Shown in pieces: positions 8,624-18,643 of a stretch of DNA of 36,605 nt. The translations under genes and the position numbers were made by a program. This stretch comes from Syntrophaceae bacterium (lineage in GTDB: Bacteria; Desulfobacterota; Desulfomonilia; Desulfomonilales; Desulfomonilaceae). The stretch lies in the NCBI GenBank assembly GCA_031292235.1, contig JARLHM010000038.1, positions 1-36,605 of the forward strand, read 5' to 3'. The notes under the pieces are model-generated. The model was not told the origin of the DNA. It saw nothing but the letters and a program-made list of their open reading frames with translations, and ran no database searches. Position 1 is the first letter of the stretch, and each line of letters opens with the position of its first letter.

Positions 8624-9635
8624 CTTTCAGGTAAATTCTATTTCACTGGCGCATGGTGGCGGCGGGAAGATGAGCCGACAACTCATACGTGACCTGATTA
8701 TGCCTCGACTTAATCGAGGGAAGCTCGCTGCGCTCCCTGATTCAGTGGTGTTGTCGAACCTTGGCGACAAAATTGCTTTTACTACTGATTCGTTCGTAGT
8801 CTCACCCATTTTTTTTCCGGGTGGAAATATCGGATCTTTGTCCGTGCACGGAACATGCAATGATCTGGCGTGTTCGGGCGCCCAGCCTGTTTTTTTGTCC
8901 GTGGGACTAATCCTGGAGGAAGGATTCCCTATGGAAAAACTCTCCAGATTACTGGATTCCATGTCCGAAGCTGCGGACATTTGCGGTGTAGAGATTGTGA
9001 CAGGAGATACAAAAGTTACTCCTAAAGGCGCCACAGACCTAATCTTCATCAATACAGCCGGCATTGGTAAAGTCCGATCTGCCGTTGAGTTGACCCCAAC
9101 TCGTATTGCTCCCGGTGACGCGATAATTGTTAGTGGCCCTGTGGGCAATCATGGAATGGCGGTAATGTTGAGCCGGGCGGAATTTTCTTTCGACTTTGAT
9201 GTAAAATCAGACTCTGCGGGTATCTGGCCTGTTGTTGAAAGATTATTGACGCTGGAAAGCGGCCTCAAATTTTTGAGGGACCCCACCAGGGGCGGACTTA
9301 GCGCCACTCTCAACGAGATCGCCGGTCTCACAGGTTTTACTGTTTCAGTCGATGAGTCTATGATACCAGTCTCTCCAGAGGTTTCAGCAGCCGCCGAGTT
9401 ACTGGGGATCAATCCATTGGAGGCCGCTAATGAAGGGAAGGTCGTCGCCGTTATTGACAGCGGTAGCGTAGACAGGGCCTTTGATTTGTTGAACGATTGT
9501 CCACAAGCGGTCGGCGCTTCTCTTATCGGTTCGGTCATTGGTGAAAATAAACCCCGGGTAATCATGAAAACACGTATCGGCGGATCGAGGGTTCTTTCAG
9601 AGCCTATGGGAGAGTTACTTCCTAGAATTTGCTAA
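8613..9635 (+). CDS. hypE: Hydrogenase maturation dehydratase HypE
   Basis: HypE dehydrates the carbamoyl group received on its C-terminal cysteine to a thiocyanate, the cyanide donor for the NiFe site. The essential PRIC C-terminus is intact, and the N-terminal glycine-rich LAHGGGGKMSRQLI and the PurM-like ATP-binding region (DPTRGGLSATLNEIA) are present. The longest frame starts at ATG 8598. That ATG is itself part of GGAGGAGG (8600-8607), which sits five bases before TTG 8613. I prefer TTG 8613, giving 340 residues and an 11-base overlap with hypD. The ATG start would add only five residues. hypA and hypB are not in the window. Confidence 0.95.
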   Translation: MTPSFQVNSISLAHGGGGKMSRQLIRDLIMPRLNRGKLAALPDSVVLSNLGDKIAFTTDSFVVSPIFFPGGNIGSLSVHGTCNDLACSGAQPVFLSVGLILEEGFPMEKLSRLLDSMSEAADICGVEIVTGDTKVTPKGATDLIFINTAGIGKVRSAVELTPTRIAPGDAIIVSGPVGNHGMAVMLSRAEFSFDFDVKSDSAGIWPVVERLLTLESGLKFLRDPTRGGLSATLNEIAGLTGFTVSVDESMIPVSPEVSAAAELLGINPLEAANEGKVVAVIDSGSVDRAFDLLNDCPQAVGASLIGSVIGENKPRVIMKTRIGGSRVLSEPMGELLPRIC

Positions 9636-9682
9636 GTATGCCCAAAAATATTTTCAGAACGTCTTTGAATCACTCAAATTTT

Positions 9683-9709
9683 TTGTCAGTCTAAGACTTT
9701 GTCTGACAA
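9683..9709. repeat. Inverted repeat in the leader of the amino-acid dehydrogenase gene
   Basis: TTGTCAG (9683-9689) and CTGACAA (9703-9709) form a perfect 7-bp inverted repeat with a 13-base loop, ending immediately before the AGGGGA ribosome-binding site. It could be an operator or an RNA hairpin affecting translation. It lacks a T-run, so it is not a standard terminator for hypE. Confidence 0.45.
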
Positions 9710-9721
9710 GGGGAACTCAAA

Positions 9722-11053
9722 ATGGATGAAGGGTTAAAACTGGAAACATCGGAAAATCCAGGGTCACCATGCGCAATCATTAGACCGGGCGGGTCTTCAA
9801 AGGGACGCAGCGAAGATAACCCTTACGCAAACGCTCTAACCCAATTTGATAAGGCCGTATCCCACTTGAACCTGAAGCGTGGTGTTGTAGATATGCTTCG
9901 CTGCCCCAAGCGGGAATTATCAGTAAACTTTCCTGTGATGATGGACAACGGCGACATAAGAATTTTCCGGGGCTATCGCGTGCATCATTCTGTCGTGAAA
10001 GGGCCGACCAAAGGCGGAATCAGGTATTCGCCAAATGTGACTTTGGACGAAGTTCGCGCTCTTGCGATGTGGATGAGTTGGAAGTGCGCTCTTATGAACC
10101 TCCCTTACGGTGGCGCCAAAGGAGGGGTCATTGTAAACCCCAAACTGTTGTCCTCACGTGAGCTTGAGCGTCTTACTCGAAGATATTCGACTGAAATCAG
10201 TGTCCTGATGGGACCTGAAAGCGATATACCAGCTCCGGATGTCGGTACTAATCCTCAGGTAATGGCCTGGATCATGGATACATATTCCATGCACCGCGGA
10301 TTTTCGATCCCCGCGGTGGTGACGGGCAAGCCTGTGGAGATAGGAGGATCGCTGGGGAGGACTGAAGCGACTGGGCGTGGCGTGGGTTTTTGTATACTCG
10401 AAGCCCTAAAGCTCAGGGGTATAGGTCCGAAAAACGCTACAGTCGCCATTCAGGGATTCGGGAATGTCGGTTCAGTAGCCGCCAGGATGGTCCAAGAATT
10501 GGGTATGAAGCTGGTGGCGGTCAGTTGTTCTAAAGGTGGGCTTTATAGTGGTGATGGTATTGATCTGTCAAGCGTTACTCGACACCTTGAACGGGGAGGT
10601 TGTGTAACGAATTTTGCCGGAACGGATTCAATTTCCAATGAAGAATTGTTAACCCTGGAATGCGACGTGTTGATTGCTGCGGCGGTTGAAAACCAAATCA
10701 CTTCACAGAACGCCGACAAGATTAAGGCAAAGATCGTGGCTGAGGGCGCTAATGGTCCTACCACGCCTGAAGCCGATGAAATCCTGAGCGAAAAGGACGT
10801 ATTCATCATCCCTGACATTTTATGTAACGCCGGCGGAGTCACTGTTAGTTATCTGGAGTGGGTTCAGGACCTTCAGGCATTTTTCTGGCCGGTGGAAGAG
10901 ATCAACCGAAAACTGCAATACTTGATGGCCAAAGCGTTTGAAAACGTTATAGCCGCTGCCAAACAATTCAGGGTTTCAAACAGGGAGGCGGCTCAAATCC
11001 TTGCGATTCAGAGGATATCGGACGCAACACTGATCCGCGGTATCTATCCCTAG
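9722..11053 (+). CDS. Glu/Leu/Phe/Val dehydrogenase family protein, probably glutamate dehydrogenase
   Basis: This 443-residue enzyme would interconvert an amino acid with its 2-oxoacid plus ammonia using NAD(P). Family motifs are present: [20 protein letters not shown] (83-102), [10 protein letters not shown] with catalytic Lys133, and [14 protein letters not shown] with catalytic Asp173. The Rossmann glycines are in [14 protein letters not shown], and [11 protein letters not shown] is near the C-terminus. The length and the C-terminal motif fit hexameric glutamate dehydrogenase, but a leucine or valine enzyme cannot be excluded without the substrate-pocket residues. AGGGGA precedes the ATG. 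The gene has its own leader with an inverted repeat and ends 13 bases before the convergent glycosyltransferase gene. Confidence 0.9.
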   Translation: MDEGLKLETSENPGSPCAIIRPGGSSKGRSEDNPYANALTQFDKAVSHLNLKRGVVDMLRCPKRELSVNFPVMMDNGDIRIFRGYRVHHSVVKGPTKGGIRYSPNVTLDEVRALAMWMSWKCALMNLPYGGAKGGVIVNPKLLSSRELERLTRRYSTEISVLMGPESDIPAPDVGTNPQVMAWIMDTYSMHRGFSIPAVVTGKPVEIGGSLGRTEATGRGVGFCILEALKLRGIGPKNATVAIQGFGNVGSVAARMVQELGMKLVAVSCSKGGLYSGDGIDLSSVTRHLERGGCVTNFAGTDSISNEELLTLECDVLIAAAVENQITSQNADKIKAKIVAEGANGPTTPEADEILSEKDVFIIPDILCNAGGVTVSYLEWVQDLQAFFWPVEEINRKLQYLMAKAFENVIAAAKQFRVSNREAAQILAIQRISDATLIRGIYP

Positions 11054-11066
11054 CAATGGGTGGGGT

Positions 11067-12302
11067 TCAACATGATTCTCGGGGCGCTGGTCGCCAATTC
11101 TCCAGGTCTTCAATGATACGCTTACCCGTAGCGTACTTGTTAAAGTTCCGCGATGGGGCCCTTGAACCTGTTTCAAGAAATTTGATTACCTTGTCGCCGA
11201 AGTCGGTATTTAGCGCCTCTTCTTCATTGAGAACAACCATGTTATGGGCTTGGCTGCTTCTGGCCCGTTGTTCCTGTTCACCGGAGCCGTGGCTCTCTGG
11301 AATGATGATTGCCTTCACGCCGGTTAAGAGAATTTCATTCATGGTATTGTACCCTGCACGGGATATAACCAGATCAGCATGATTGAACAGATCAACGAGG
11401 TCCATAGTAAAGCTTAAAAAACGCACTCCTTTCCCTAGAGGATGCGACACCAATGTCTCACTGGACCTTGGATCAAGATAAGTATCTAGGACCATTACAA
11501 TCTGATATCCGGATTGCAACCCATACCTTTTTATGAAATCCAAAATTCGCAAGGACAGATCTAGCACCCTGCCATTACGACCAAGAGACACCACTATCAG
11601 TGGCCTGTCCGGGAGCCCACATCGTTCCAGCGCCTGGTTTCTGTTAGGAAGCTCATCAAGTGTTCTGTTGGTTATCTTGCCAAGATATTGGATCTTTTTC
11701 TCAAGCTCAGGGTCGTTCCCCAAAAACTCTTTATTAATATCAATAACGTCTCTGTCTTCAAGCACATACATGAAGTCGTATAGCGAACCTATATTGATTG
11801 ATTCCGAACGGTGTCGAGGGTTCTGATATGGTATTCTGAGCAAAGGGATCCATTTCATGATACCCCGACATATGTGGACAACAGCAAAATCTACAGGTCC
11901 GCCTTTCCTCATCCATTTCTTCATGAGTAGGGGAATGAGTTCACTCATCTGGCCGGTCATATTGTGTTCAATTATTAGCGCGTCTGGTTGCAGAAAATCA
12001 AAACTGGCGAGAATCAGGCGTTGACGAAAGTCAAAGATATTTTCCAGCTCAAACCCGGAAAGGTAGCGAGAGCGGAGGGGACTGTTCTTGGAATCGATAT
12101 CAAGCTTTACCGATGGTAATTTGATTACCTCAACGCCCTCCCTGAAAAAGACTTGGGGCACTGAGGTTCCTGACACTACGAGGAAATCAATATCCGGTCG
12201 CCATTTTCTTATACCGGTTATAACGGCTGAAGTCCTGAACGCATGTCCTACCCCTATTGAATTGTGAGTATAAACGAGGATTCGTTTAATATGATGGTTC
12301 AT
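11067..12302 (-). CDS. MurG-like (GT-B) glycosyltransferase
   Basis: This 411-residue protein has the two-domain GT-B layout. Near the N-terminus it carries a glycine/histidine loop (THNSIGVGHAFRTSAV, 12-27). The C-terminal half has VVSLGRNGRV (237-246) and the UDP-sugar-binding signature HADLVISRAGYNTMNEIL (308-325), followed by PESHGSGEQEQRA. It resembles the COG4671-type predicted glycosyltransferases related to MurG. Donor and acceptor are unknown. No signal peptide is seen, so it should act on the cytoplasmic side. The ribosome-binding site is weak. It lies 98 bases after the last peptide-transporter gene on the same strand and may be read through from it. Confidence 0.8.
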   Translation of the reverse strand: MNHHIKRILVYTHNSIGVGHAFRTSAVITGIRKWRPDIDFLVVSGTSVPQVFFREGVEVIKLPSVKLDIDSKNSPLRSRYLSGFELENIFDFRQRLILASFDFLQPDALIIEHNMTGQMSELIPLLMKKWMRKGGPVDFAVVHICRGIMKWIPLLRIPYQNPRHRSESINIGSLYDFMYVLEDRDVIDINKEFLGNDPELEKKIQYLGKITNRTLDELPNRNQALERCGLPDRPLIVVSLGRNGRVLDLSLRILDFIKRYGLQSGYQIVMVLDTYLDPRSSETLVSHPLGKGVRFLSFTMDLVDLFNHADLVISRAGYNTMNEILLTGVKAIIIPESHGSGEQEQRARSSQAHNMVVLNEEEALNTDFGDKVIKFLETGSRAPSRNFNKYATGKRIIEDLENWRPAPRESC

Positions 12303-12400
12303 TATTTCAATAGAGTCCTGTTCAAATCGCGTTCAAAGCAGCGGAATCATATCGTAGCCAACAAACAATGTCCTTAAAATTCTTATGGCTCTGTTCTTGA

Positions 12401-13435
12401 TTAGACCACACAACCCAGCGCATCGCAACCCCGCAGATCAAGAGATTCAGCAAAATGACACGCGACAAAATGGGTCGGGCTAATCTCTCGAAGCGCCGGA
12501 TTTTCTGTTGAGCATACCGTTTTTGAATAGATACATCGAGGGTGAAATGCGCATCCTGGAGGAGGATTGATAGGGTCAGCAGGATCTCCTTTTAGTATTA
12601 TCTTGCGACCTAGGAATTCCGGACGAGTAGTTGGAACATTTGACATAAGAGCTTCAGTGTACGGGTGTCTGGGGCGTTTAAACAGCACATCGGCAGGAGC
12701 GTATTCTACTACTCTACCAACATACATCAGGAGTATCTTCTTACTAATATGTCTAATCAACCCAAGGTCATGCGATATGAACAGATAGGCTATTCCCATT
12801 TTATTCTGAATTTCCATGGCAAGATTTACAATCTGGGCCTGAACTGAGACATCAAGGGCTGATGTGGGCTCATCTGCTACCAGTAAATGCGGATACAAAG
12901 CTAGTGCCCTGGCCAGACTTATCCTTTGCCTTTGCCCACCAGAGAAGGCATGTGGATATCTCTTCAGATACTGAACCTTTAACCCCACCATCTCAATAAG
13001 TTCACGCACACGACCTTCAAGTTCTGTCCCTCTGGCAATTTTATTTACGACAAGCGGCTCAGCCAGAATTTCACGAATAGTCATTCTGGGGTTCAGTGAA
13101 GCAAAAGGATCCTGAAAAACCATTTGGACGTGGCGACGGTAAGGTTTCATTTCCGTTGAGGTCAATGCCGCAAGATTGACCCTGGCAGAACCGTCAGGAG
13201 GTTGAAACCAAATTTCTCCTGCTGTCGAACGGTAGGCCCCCATTATCAAGCGTCCAACCGTTGTTTTTCCGCATCCCGATTCTCCGGCCAGGCCCAGTGT
13301 TTCTCCGGGGTCAATTTTGAAACTTATTCCATCTACCGCCTTGACGTGTCCGACAACCTTTCGGAACACGCCCCTGTGGATTGGAAAATGCTGCTTCAGG
13401 TCTTTAATCTCAAGTAAAGGTCCTGATTCGGACAA
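12401..13435 (-). CDS. Oligopeptide ABC transporter ATPase (DppF/OppF type)
   Basis: This is a cytoplasmic ATPase powering peptide import. Walker A is GESGCGKTT (51-59), the signature is FSGGQRQR, Walker B is LLVADEPTS, and the switch histidine is in FISHDL. The C-terminal oligopeptide extension with GCAFHPRC is typical of the OppF/DppF group. The start is TTG at 13435 with GAGGTGA a few bases upstream, nine bases after the stop of the partner ATPase gene. The length (344) is normal. It is the last gene of the ABC block. Confidence 0.93.
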   Translation of the reverse strand: MSESGPLLEIKDLKQHFPIHRGVFRKVVGHVKAVDGISFKIDPGETLGLAGESGCGKTTVGRLIMGAYRSTAGEIWFQPPDGSARVNLAALTSTEMKPYRRHVQMVFQDPFASLNPRMTIREILAEPLVVNKIARGTELEGRVRELIEMVGLKVQYLKRYPHAFSGGQRQRISLARALALYPHLLVADEPTSALDVSVQAQIVNLAMEIQNKMGIAYLFISHDLGLIRHISKKILLMYVGRVVEYAPADVLFKRPRHPYTEALMSNVPTTRPEFLGRKIILKGDPADPINPPPGCAFHPRCIYSKTVCSTENPALREISPTHFVACHFAESLDLRGCDALGCVV

Positions 13436-13444
13436 AAAATCACC

Positions 13445-14464
13445 TCACATGGTTACACAGACTCTTGGGCAAGCCACATAATGTCTATCTTCGATTTGAT
13501 TTAATTCATATGGATTGTCGCGACATACGGACGCGCCTCCACATTCTGCGCATCGACCCCAAAAAGGACAACCTGAAATATGGGTCAATGGATCTGGAAG
13601 TGTTCCCTCAATAGTCGCCAATTCGGTCCCAACCGGAGTATCGATTCCCGGCACTGACCTGAGCAGTGCCCTTGTGTAGGGATGGACAGGGTTTCTAAAA
13701 ATGACATCGACAGGCGCTTGCTCCATTACCCTACCAAAATAGACAACCAGCACGTCATCACTTATATCGGATATGATTCCAAGGTTGTGTGAAATAAACA
13801 AAATGGCCATACCGAATTCTTCCTGCAAATCTTTTAGCAAGGCTAAAATCTGGGCCTGTATCGTGACATCGAGAGCTGTAGTTGGCTCATCCGCTATGAG
13901 AATGCGGGGATTGCAAATTAACGCCATTGCAATCATGGCGCGCTGTCGCATACCGCCGGACAACTGATGAGGATACGAGCCAATTCTCTTTTCCGGTTGA
14001 GGAATCCCTACCCTTTTCAACATTTCTATGGCCCGGTTACGTGCTTCATGGCTTGAAACATCGGCATGAATCTTAAGGGCCTCTATAATCTGTGACCCAA
14101 CTGTATGCACTGGGCTGAACGAATTCATCGGTTCCTGAAAAATCATAGAAATGTCTTTGCCGCGTATGTTGCGCGCCGCTGAGCTTTTTGGTTTAAGCGT
14201 AACCAGATCAAGACGATTGTCTGCCTCGTTTTGGTCCTTCACTTCCGTGGCAAGCCAGATTTTTCCATCTACTATGCGACCGGGAGATGGGACAATTCTT
14301 AGAATTGAAAGGCCTATGACGCTTTTCCCGCTGCCGGACTCACCAACTATGCCGAGGGTCTTTCCAGGCTGCACTGAAAAACTCACACCGTCAACAGCGC
14401 GAGACACACCCTCTTCAAGGTAAAAATGAACCTTCAAGTTTTCTACTTCTAGAATAGGTCTCAT
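13445..14464 (-). CDS. Oligopeptide ABC transporter ATPase (DppD/OppD type)
   Basis: This is the partner ATPase of the same importer, 339 residues. It has GESGSGKSV (Walker A), LSGGMRQR (signature), ILIADEPTT (Walker B) and FISHNLG (switch). The C-terminal extension carries a cluster of cysteines ([16 protein letters not shown], later ACP) matching the Fe-S-binding tail of DppD/OppD. The ATG at 14464 has AGGTGA upstream and follows the permease stop by six bases, so it is cotranscribed. Confidence 0.93.
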   Translation of the reverse strand: MRPILEVENLKVHFYLEEGVSRAVDGVSFSVQPGKTLGIVGESGSGKSVIGLSILRIVPSPGRIVDGKIWLATEVKDQNEADNRLDLVTLKPKSSAARNIRGKDISMIFQEPMNSFSPVHTVGSQIIEALKIHADVSSHEARNRAIEMLKRVGIPQPEKRIGSYPHQLSGGMRQRAMIAMALICNPRILIADEPTTALDVTIQAQILALLKDLQEEFGMAILFISHNLGIISDISDDVLVVYFGRVMEQAPVDVIFRNPVHPYTRALLRSVPGIDTPVGTELATIEGTLPDPLTHISGCPFWGRCAECGGASVCRDNPYELNQIEDRHYVACPRVCVTM

Positions 14465-14470
14465 TAAAAA

Positions 14471-15583
14471 TCACCTGGAGTATGGATCGACAGCGTCACG
14501 CAGACCATCACCAACAAAATTGAACGAGAGCACAATAATTATTACAAAAAAGACTGGGAGAAGAAGCCAGGGATAAAGCGCTACTGTGGTAACATTCTGG
14601 GCCTCCTTTAAAAGGACCCCCAGGCTTGTTATGGGTGGACGCAGCCCGATCCCAAGGAATGATAGCGCCGTTTCGGCAAGTATCATTCCAGGTATGGCCA
14701 GCGTAACGGAAACGATGATATGGCTCATAAAAGATGGGAGAAGATGTTTGAAGATTATGCGGGCGTCGGAAGCCCCGATGAATTTCGCGGCCAGGACAAA
14801 TTCCTCTTCCCGTAAGGACATGAGCTTCCCACGAACCATTCTAGCCAAGTCCGTCCAACCAACAAGCGATAGTATAATTGTAATAGCGAAATACACTTTT
14901 AATGCGGGCCAGTGAGGCGGCATGGCGGCGGAAAGCCCCATCCACAGCGGTATACTAGGAAAACAGCGGATCGTTTCAATAATCCTCTGAATTATCCCAT
15001 CAGACCATCCGCCGAAATATCCTGAAACACCTCCAAGCGTCACTCCCAACAAAAGACTCATCAACACCCCTATCATTCCTATTGATAATGATATCCGGGT
15101 CCCGTACAGACAGCGTGAAAAAACATCACGGCCCATACGGTCAGCTCCGAACAGGAAAAGTGTCCCTGGCTTTTCAACTCCGAACAGATGCCTGTCCCAC
15201 TTCCATTCTCCCCAGAAATGGTAGGGGTCACCTTTAACCAAGAATTTTATCGGAAAATGTGTTCCAGAAACCTCAATGACAGTGGCCTTATAGTGTTCCA
15301 GATCTAGTTCTAGACGGCATTGCCGCACAAAGGGCCAACAAAGCTTATTGTCCTTATCGAATAGATAAATCTTGCTAATCGGGGAGTATATGGCCTCCAG
15401 ATGTATCGTGTCCTTGTTATAAGGCGCTAGAAACTCACAAAATACCGCTGTGAAATACATTCCGCAGATCGAGACGAGACCTATCATCGCCAGAGTGTGT
15501 TTACGGTATCGCCACCAGATTAAGCGCCTAGTAGATGCGTTGAGATATTTGAGCTGCCTTTCGCTCGTATGATCTTCTTTCAT
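14471..15583 (-). CDS. Peptide ABC transporter permease (DppC/OppC type, extended periplasmic loop)
   Basis: This is the inner-membrane permease subunit. The FGADRMGRDVFSR motif (145-157) and the EAA-type loop (EEFVLAAKFIGASDARIIFKH) that contacts the ATPases identify it. The longest frame begins 42 bases upstream, but ATG 15583 overlaps the preceding permease stop in ATGA and has GAGGG before it. That start gives 370 residues and translational coupling. After the first membrane segment (31-50) about 90 residues precede the FGADRMGRD motif, roughly twice the usual distance. This leaves an extra soluble segment (about 60-140) on the outer side. Confidence 0.92.
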   Translation of the reverse strand: MKEDHTSERQLKYLNASTRRLIWWRYRKHTLAMIGLVSICGMYFTAVFCEFLAPYNKDTIHLEAIYSPISKIYLFDKDNKLCWPFVRQCRLELDLEHYKATVIEVSGTHFPIKFLVKGDPYHFWGEWKWDRHLFGVEKPGTLFLFGADRMGRDVFSRCLYGTRISLSIGMIGVLMSLLLGVTLGGVSGYFGGWSDGIIQRIIETIRCFPSIPLWMGLSAAMPPHWPALKVYFAITIILSLVGWTDLARMVRGKLMSLREEEFVLAAKFIGASDARIIFKHLLPSFMSHIIVSVTLAIPGMILAETALSFLGIGLRPPITSLGVLLKEAQNVTTVALYPWLLLPVFFVIIIVLSFNFVGDGLRDAVDPYSR

Positions 15584-16578
15584 AGGCCCTCGCGTGCGCC
15601 AAACCTGATTCGAGGATCCACCCATGCCAGCAGTATGTCCGAAACTAAGGTGCCTATTACCGTAAGGCAGCTTAAAAACATTATGAACGTTCCGGCCAAC
15701 TGCATGTCCTGACTCATTAACGCGCTCAAAAGTAACGGACCGGTAGTTGGCAAATTCAAGACCACGGCGGTAATCGCAATTCCAGAAATCAGTTCGGGCA
15801 GTGTCCAGCCTATGGTGCTAACCAAGGGGTTAATCGCCACTCTGACCGGGTATTTCAAGATCAGGCGGGTTTCAGAAAGCCCCTTGGCGCGAGCCGTAAC
15901 GACATAAGGCTTGCGCAATTCATCCAATAAATTGCCTCTGATGATTCTTATGAATTTTGCCGTGTGCGCCAGTCCCACAATAATCACCGGGACCCAAAGA
16001 TGCTCCATCAGATCGATAACTTTTGCGAAACTCCATGGAGCATCTGCAAAGTGGGGAGAAAACAGCCCGCCAATACTTAAACCGAAGTATGCGTAAGACA
16101 CCCAAAGGAGGACCAGGGCAAGGAGAAAATTGGGTGTAGCCAAACCGATAAAACCCAAGACAGTAAGGATATAATCGAGCCATGAGTATTGACGCACAGC
16201 CGAATAGATCCCGATTGGAATAGAAACGGCCCAGGTAAAAAGCAGTGTACATACTGAAATCACAACTGTAAGGCTCAGTCGTTCGCCAATTAATTCCGAA
16301 ACAGGTTTATTCCATTCAAATGAGTGGCCAAAATCGCCATGTATGAAGTTCCAGGCCCACTTTAGGTACTGTATGTACATAGGCTGATCCAGGCCAAAGC
16401 GTGTACGTAAAGATTCGAGTTCAGCCTGGTCCACAGTCTCACCACTGGCGGACAGTTGCGCCACATAAGTGGTCAGAAAATCGCCAGGAGGAAGCTGAAT
16501 TATGGTAAAAGAAATTATTGAAATAGCTATAAGGGTAGGAATCATTATCATGATGCGACGAATTAGGTATGCAAGCAC
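15580..16578 (-). CDS. Peptide ABC transporter permease (DppB/OppB type)
   Basis: This 332-residue permease starts MLAYLIRRIMIMIPTLIAIS. It contains the DppB N-terminal PPGDF segment, the DQP-hydrophobic loop (RFGLDQPMYIQYLKW) and the EAA-type coupling loop (YVVTARAKGLSETRLILKY). It carries several membrane helices. The start codon is GTG with AAGGGGA upstream. Its stop overlaps the next permease gene in ATGA. An 82-base gap separates it from the binding-protein gene, with no terminator visible in it. Confidence 0.93.
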   Translation of the reverse strand: MLAYLIRRIMIMIPTLIAISIISFTIIQLPPGDFLTTYVAQLSASGETVDQAELESLRTRFGLDQPMYIQYLKWAWNFIHGDFGHSFEWNKPVSELIGERLSLTVVISVCTLLFTWAVSIPIGIYSAVRQYSWLDYILTVLGFIGLATPNFLLALVLLWVSYAYFGLSIGGLFSPHFADAPWSFAKVIDLMEHLWVPVIIVGLAHTAKFIRIIRGNLLDELRKPYVVTARAKGLSETRLILKYPVRVAINPLVSTIGWTLPELISGIAITAVVLNLPTTGPLLLSALMSQDMQLAGTFIMFLSCLTVIGTLVSDILLAWVDPRIRFGAREGL

Positions 16579-16660
16579 GATGGTTCCCCTTTATCGACGG
16601 AATAAAGCATAAAATCGGCTAGTTTTGAATGAACTTAAAACACTCTGTCAATTCATGTCA

Positions 16661-18589
16661 TCATTTTACGCCGAATCTTTTTGGTTCAAAAGAAAACTGT
16701 TCGGGGTGAATAGGCCCGGGATTCGGGTATATCCAGCTTTGAATATCTCTCTTGGGTACATTAAACATTCTTTTCGAAACAACATAATAGTCCGGAGGAT
16801 CCTGGACAAGACCGATGACCCACAAATTCTTTTCATCAGACTCAATAATTTTTTTGAACAATTCCCTTTGTTTCTCGCTGGAAACCGTTTTGAGAATGTC
16901 AGAGTAGGTCTTCATCTGGTCATTAATTTCTGGAGGAGGTTCCTCACCCCTGGACCCTTTGCTTTGAAACCACAAACCAAACAGGGGAGCGTTTAAACTT
17001 TCTGAGCTGTATGGAAAGTACCAGCGCGGGTCGAGCAAACACTCCAATCCTCCATCTCCAGGCCACAAAGCGATGTCATGGGTCGCGTTCTGTGTTCGCT
17101 GTCTGAACAATTCCATTGTCTCGGATTTGATTTCAGCGTCAATGCCAACTTTCTTCAGGTTCGAAGCCACAATTTCAGCGGTATCAACCCAACCCGACAT
17201 AGACGCGACAACATCCAACGAAATTTGCAACGGAGCGCCATCAGGTCGGAGCCGCTTCCCGTCTTTAGATGTCTTTAGTCCCATTTCGTCAAGCAGGGCG
17301 TTAGCCTTGGCAGGATCAAAATCCGTGTAAGCCTTTTCATAAGAGGCGCTGTAGAACTCTGAGTCTTTGAGAGGCGCCGCCTGTCTTGGGGTTCCTTTGT
17401 CCCGACAGACAATTTTATTAATTTCAGTTCTGTTCACCGCGTAAGATAGAGCAATCCTAAAACGTTTATCAGAAAATATTGCTTTAATAATCGGGTCTTT
17501 ATGATTGATATTCGGGGCAAGTAGAATTCCTACCGAAGCAGATAGCGTCTTTGGAACAAGTCGGAACTTGCCATTCCCTTCACTAGCCAACAAAAGCACT
17601 GTATTCTGCATGCTCCCGAGATGCCGGCCCTGCATGTCTATTTCACCAGCGATAGCCTTGAGCACTATCGTTTTCGGGTCCGTGACTAATTCGTGGACAA
17701 CTGTTTCAATATAAGGGAGCTGGTTTCCCTCCGGATCAATTTTCCAGTAATAGGGGTTACGCTCCATTACGAAACGCTTTGAAGGAGCAGGGACTTTGGT
17801 TATCCAAGCGCAAAGGGAGGGATACTTTGAACTTACAAACATAGCGTGTCTAAGGCCGGAAACATCTTGAAAAAGCTTAACCCAGTTGGTCGCGTGGCGT
17901 TTCTTAATAAGCTGTTCAAGTTGAGTTGGATCGGCGTATTTTTTGTGAAACTTTTTGAGGTAATGTTTTGGTTTGGTCACCAGCTCCATAGCATAAGGGC
18001 AGGCCAGTTCCTGTAGGAAAATAGCGTATGGCTTCGAGAATTCAACCCGAAAGGAGTAGTCGTCAATTTTGACGACTTTCGGAGGATCACCGTCAGGAGA
18101 CAACCAGTTTGGAATCGATGTTGTGAGTTCCTTGTTGAAGAGAATGTCTTCAAAATAGAACATTATGTCGTCAACGGTAAACGGTTCTCCATCCGACCAT
18201 CTTATGCCCTTGACGAGGTGGAAAGTGTAGATTTGTCCCGATTCGTCCATCTCCCAACTCTCTGCAAGGTTGGGCACAACCTGAAATTGCGGGCTCCAAC
18301 GCACCAAAGGCTCGTAGAGTATCCTTCGGACACCGACCAAATCCGAAAGTCCTGTATAGGCGCACCGCCAAACGCCTCCATAATGACCGATCTTGTCAAA
18401 AGGTGTTACTATAACGGGCTGGGGAGGCAGACGATTTTCTATAGACGGAATGGTCCCCGCCTTAACCGCCTTGGATAAACTTGGCGCTTCGTTGAAAGCA
18501 TTGGCGCAAGTTAAGAAAAACAGTAAAAAGAAAAACAGCGTGAATGGAACAGATCCAGTCAACTTTTTCCTGCTTAACCAACCGGGCAT
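16661..18589 (-). CDS. Extracellular solute-binding protein, family 5 (peptide/oligosaccharide)
   Basis: This 642-residue receptor of the importer has a Sec signal peptide (hydrophobic core about 14-28; cleavage probably after ANA, residue 31). There is no good lipobox, so it would be a free periplasmic protein. The family-5 signature region is clear: LYEPLVRWSPQFQVVPNLAE, then the block with FHLVKGIRWSDGEPFTVDDI. At over 600 residues it belongs to the long subgroup. The ligand could be a peptide or another solute and cannot be assigned. AGAGG precedes the ATG with a 7-base spacer. It leads the permease/ATPase genes and follows ssb by 54 bases. Confidence 0.9.
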   Translation of the reverse strand: MPGWLSRKKLTGSVPFTLFFFLLFFLTCANAFNEAPSLSKAVKAGTIPSIENRLPPQPVIVTPFDKIGHYGGVWRCAYTGLSDLVGVRRILYEPLVRWSPQFQVVPNLAESWEMDESGQIYTFHLVKGIRWSDGEPFTVDDIMFYFEDILFNKELTTSIPNWLSPDGDPPKVVKIDDYSFRVEFSKPYAIFLQELACPYAMELVTKPKHYLKKFHKKYADPTQLEQLIKKRHATNWVKLFQDVSGLRHAMFVSSKYPSLCAWITKVPAPSKRFVMERNPYYWKIDPEGNQLPYIETVVHELVTDPKTIVLKAIAGEIDMQGRHLGSMQNTVLLLASEGNGKFRLVPKTLSASVGILLAPNINHKDPIIKAIFSDKRFRIALSYAVNRTEINKIVCRDKGTPRQAAPLKDSEFYSASYEKAYTDFDPAKANALLDEMGLKTSKDGKRLRPDGAPLQISLDVVASMSGWVDTAEIVASNLKKVGIDAEIKSETMELFRQRTQNATHDIALWPGDGGLECLLDPRWYFPYSSESLNAPLFGLWFQSKGSRGEEPPPEINDQMKTYSDILKTVSSEKQRELFKKIIESDEKNLWVIGLVQDPPDYYVVSKRMFNVPKRDIQSWIYPNPGPIHPEQFSFEPKRFGVK

Positions 18590-18643
18590 GAGCCAGCCTC
18601 TTTTTTTTCAGTCCAGGCTAGGACAAATCACAATATCATATGC

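Noticed and set aside
8627-9148. A 173-codon minus-strand open frame opposite hypE.
   Set aside because: It is fully covered by an unmistakable hypE in the other direction; the antisense frame has no ribosome-binding site and no recognisable motif.
16625-16996. A 123-codon plus-strand open frame opposite the binding-protein gene.
   Set aside because: It overlaps the well-supported C-terminus of the solute-binding protein and shows no family resemblance.
18590-18643. A terminator between ssb and the binding-protein gene, suggested by the AGCC/GGCT words around an A-run.
   Set aside because: The arms are short and imperfect, and the A-run lies inside the loop and not as a T-run after a stem on the transcribed strand.
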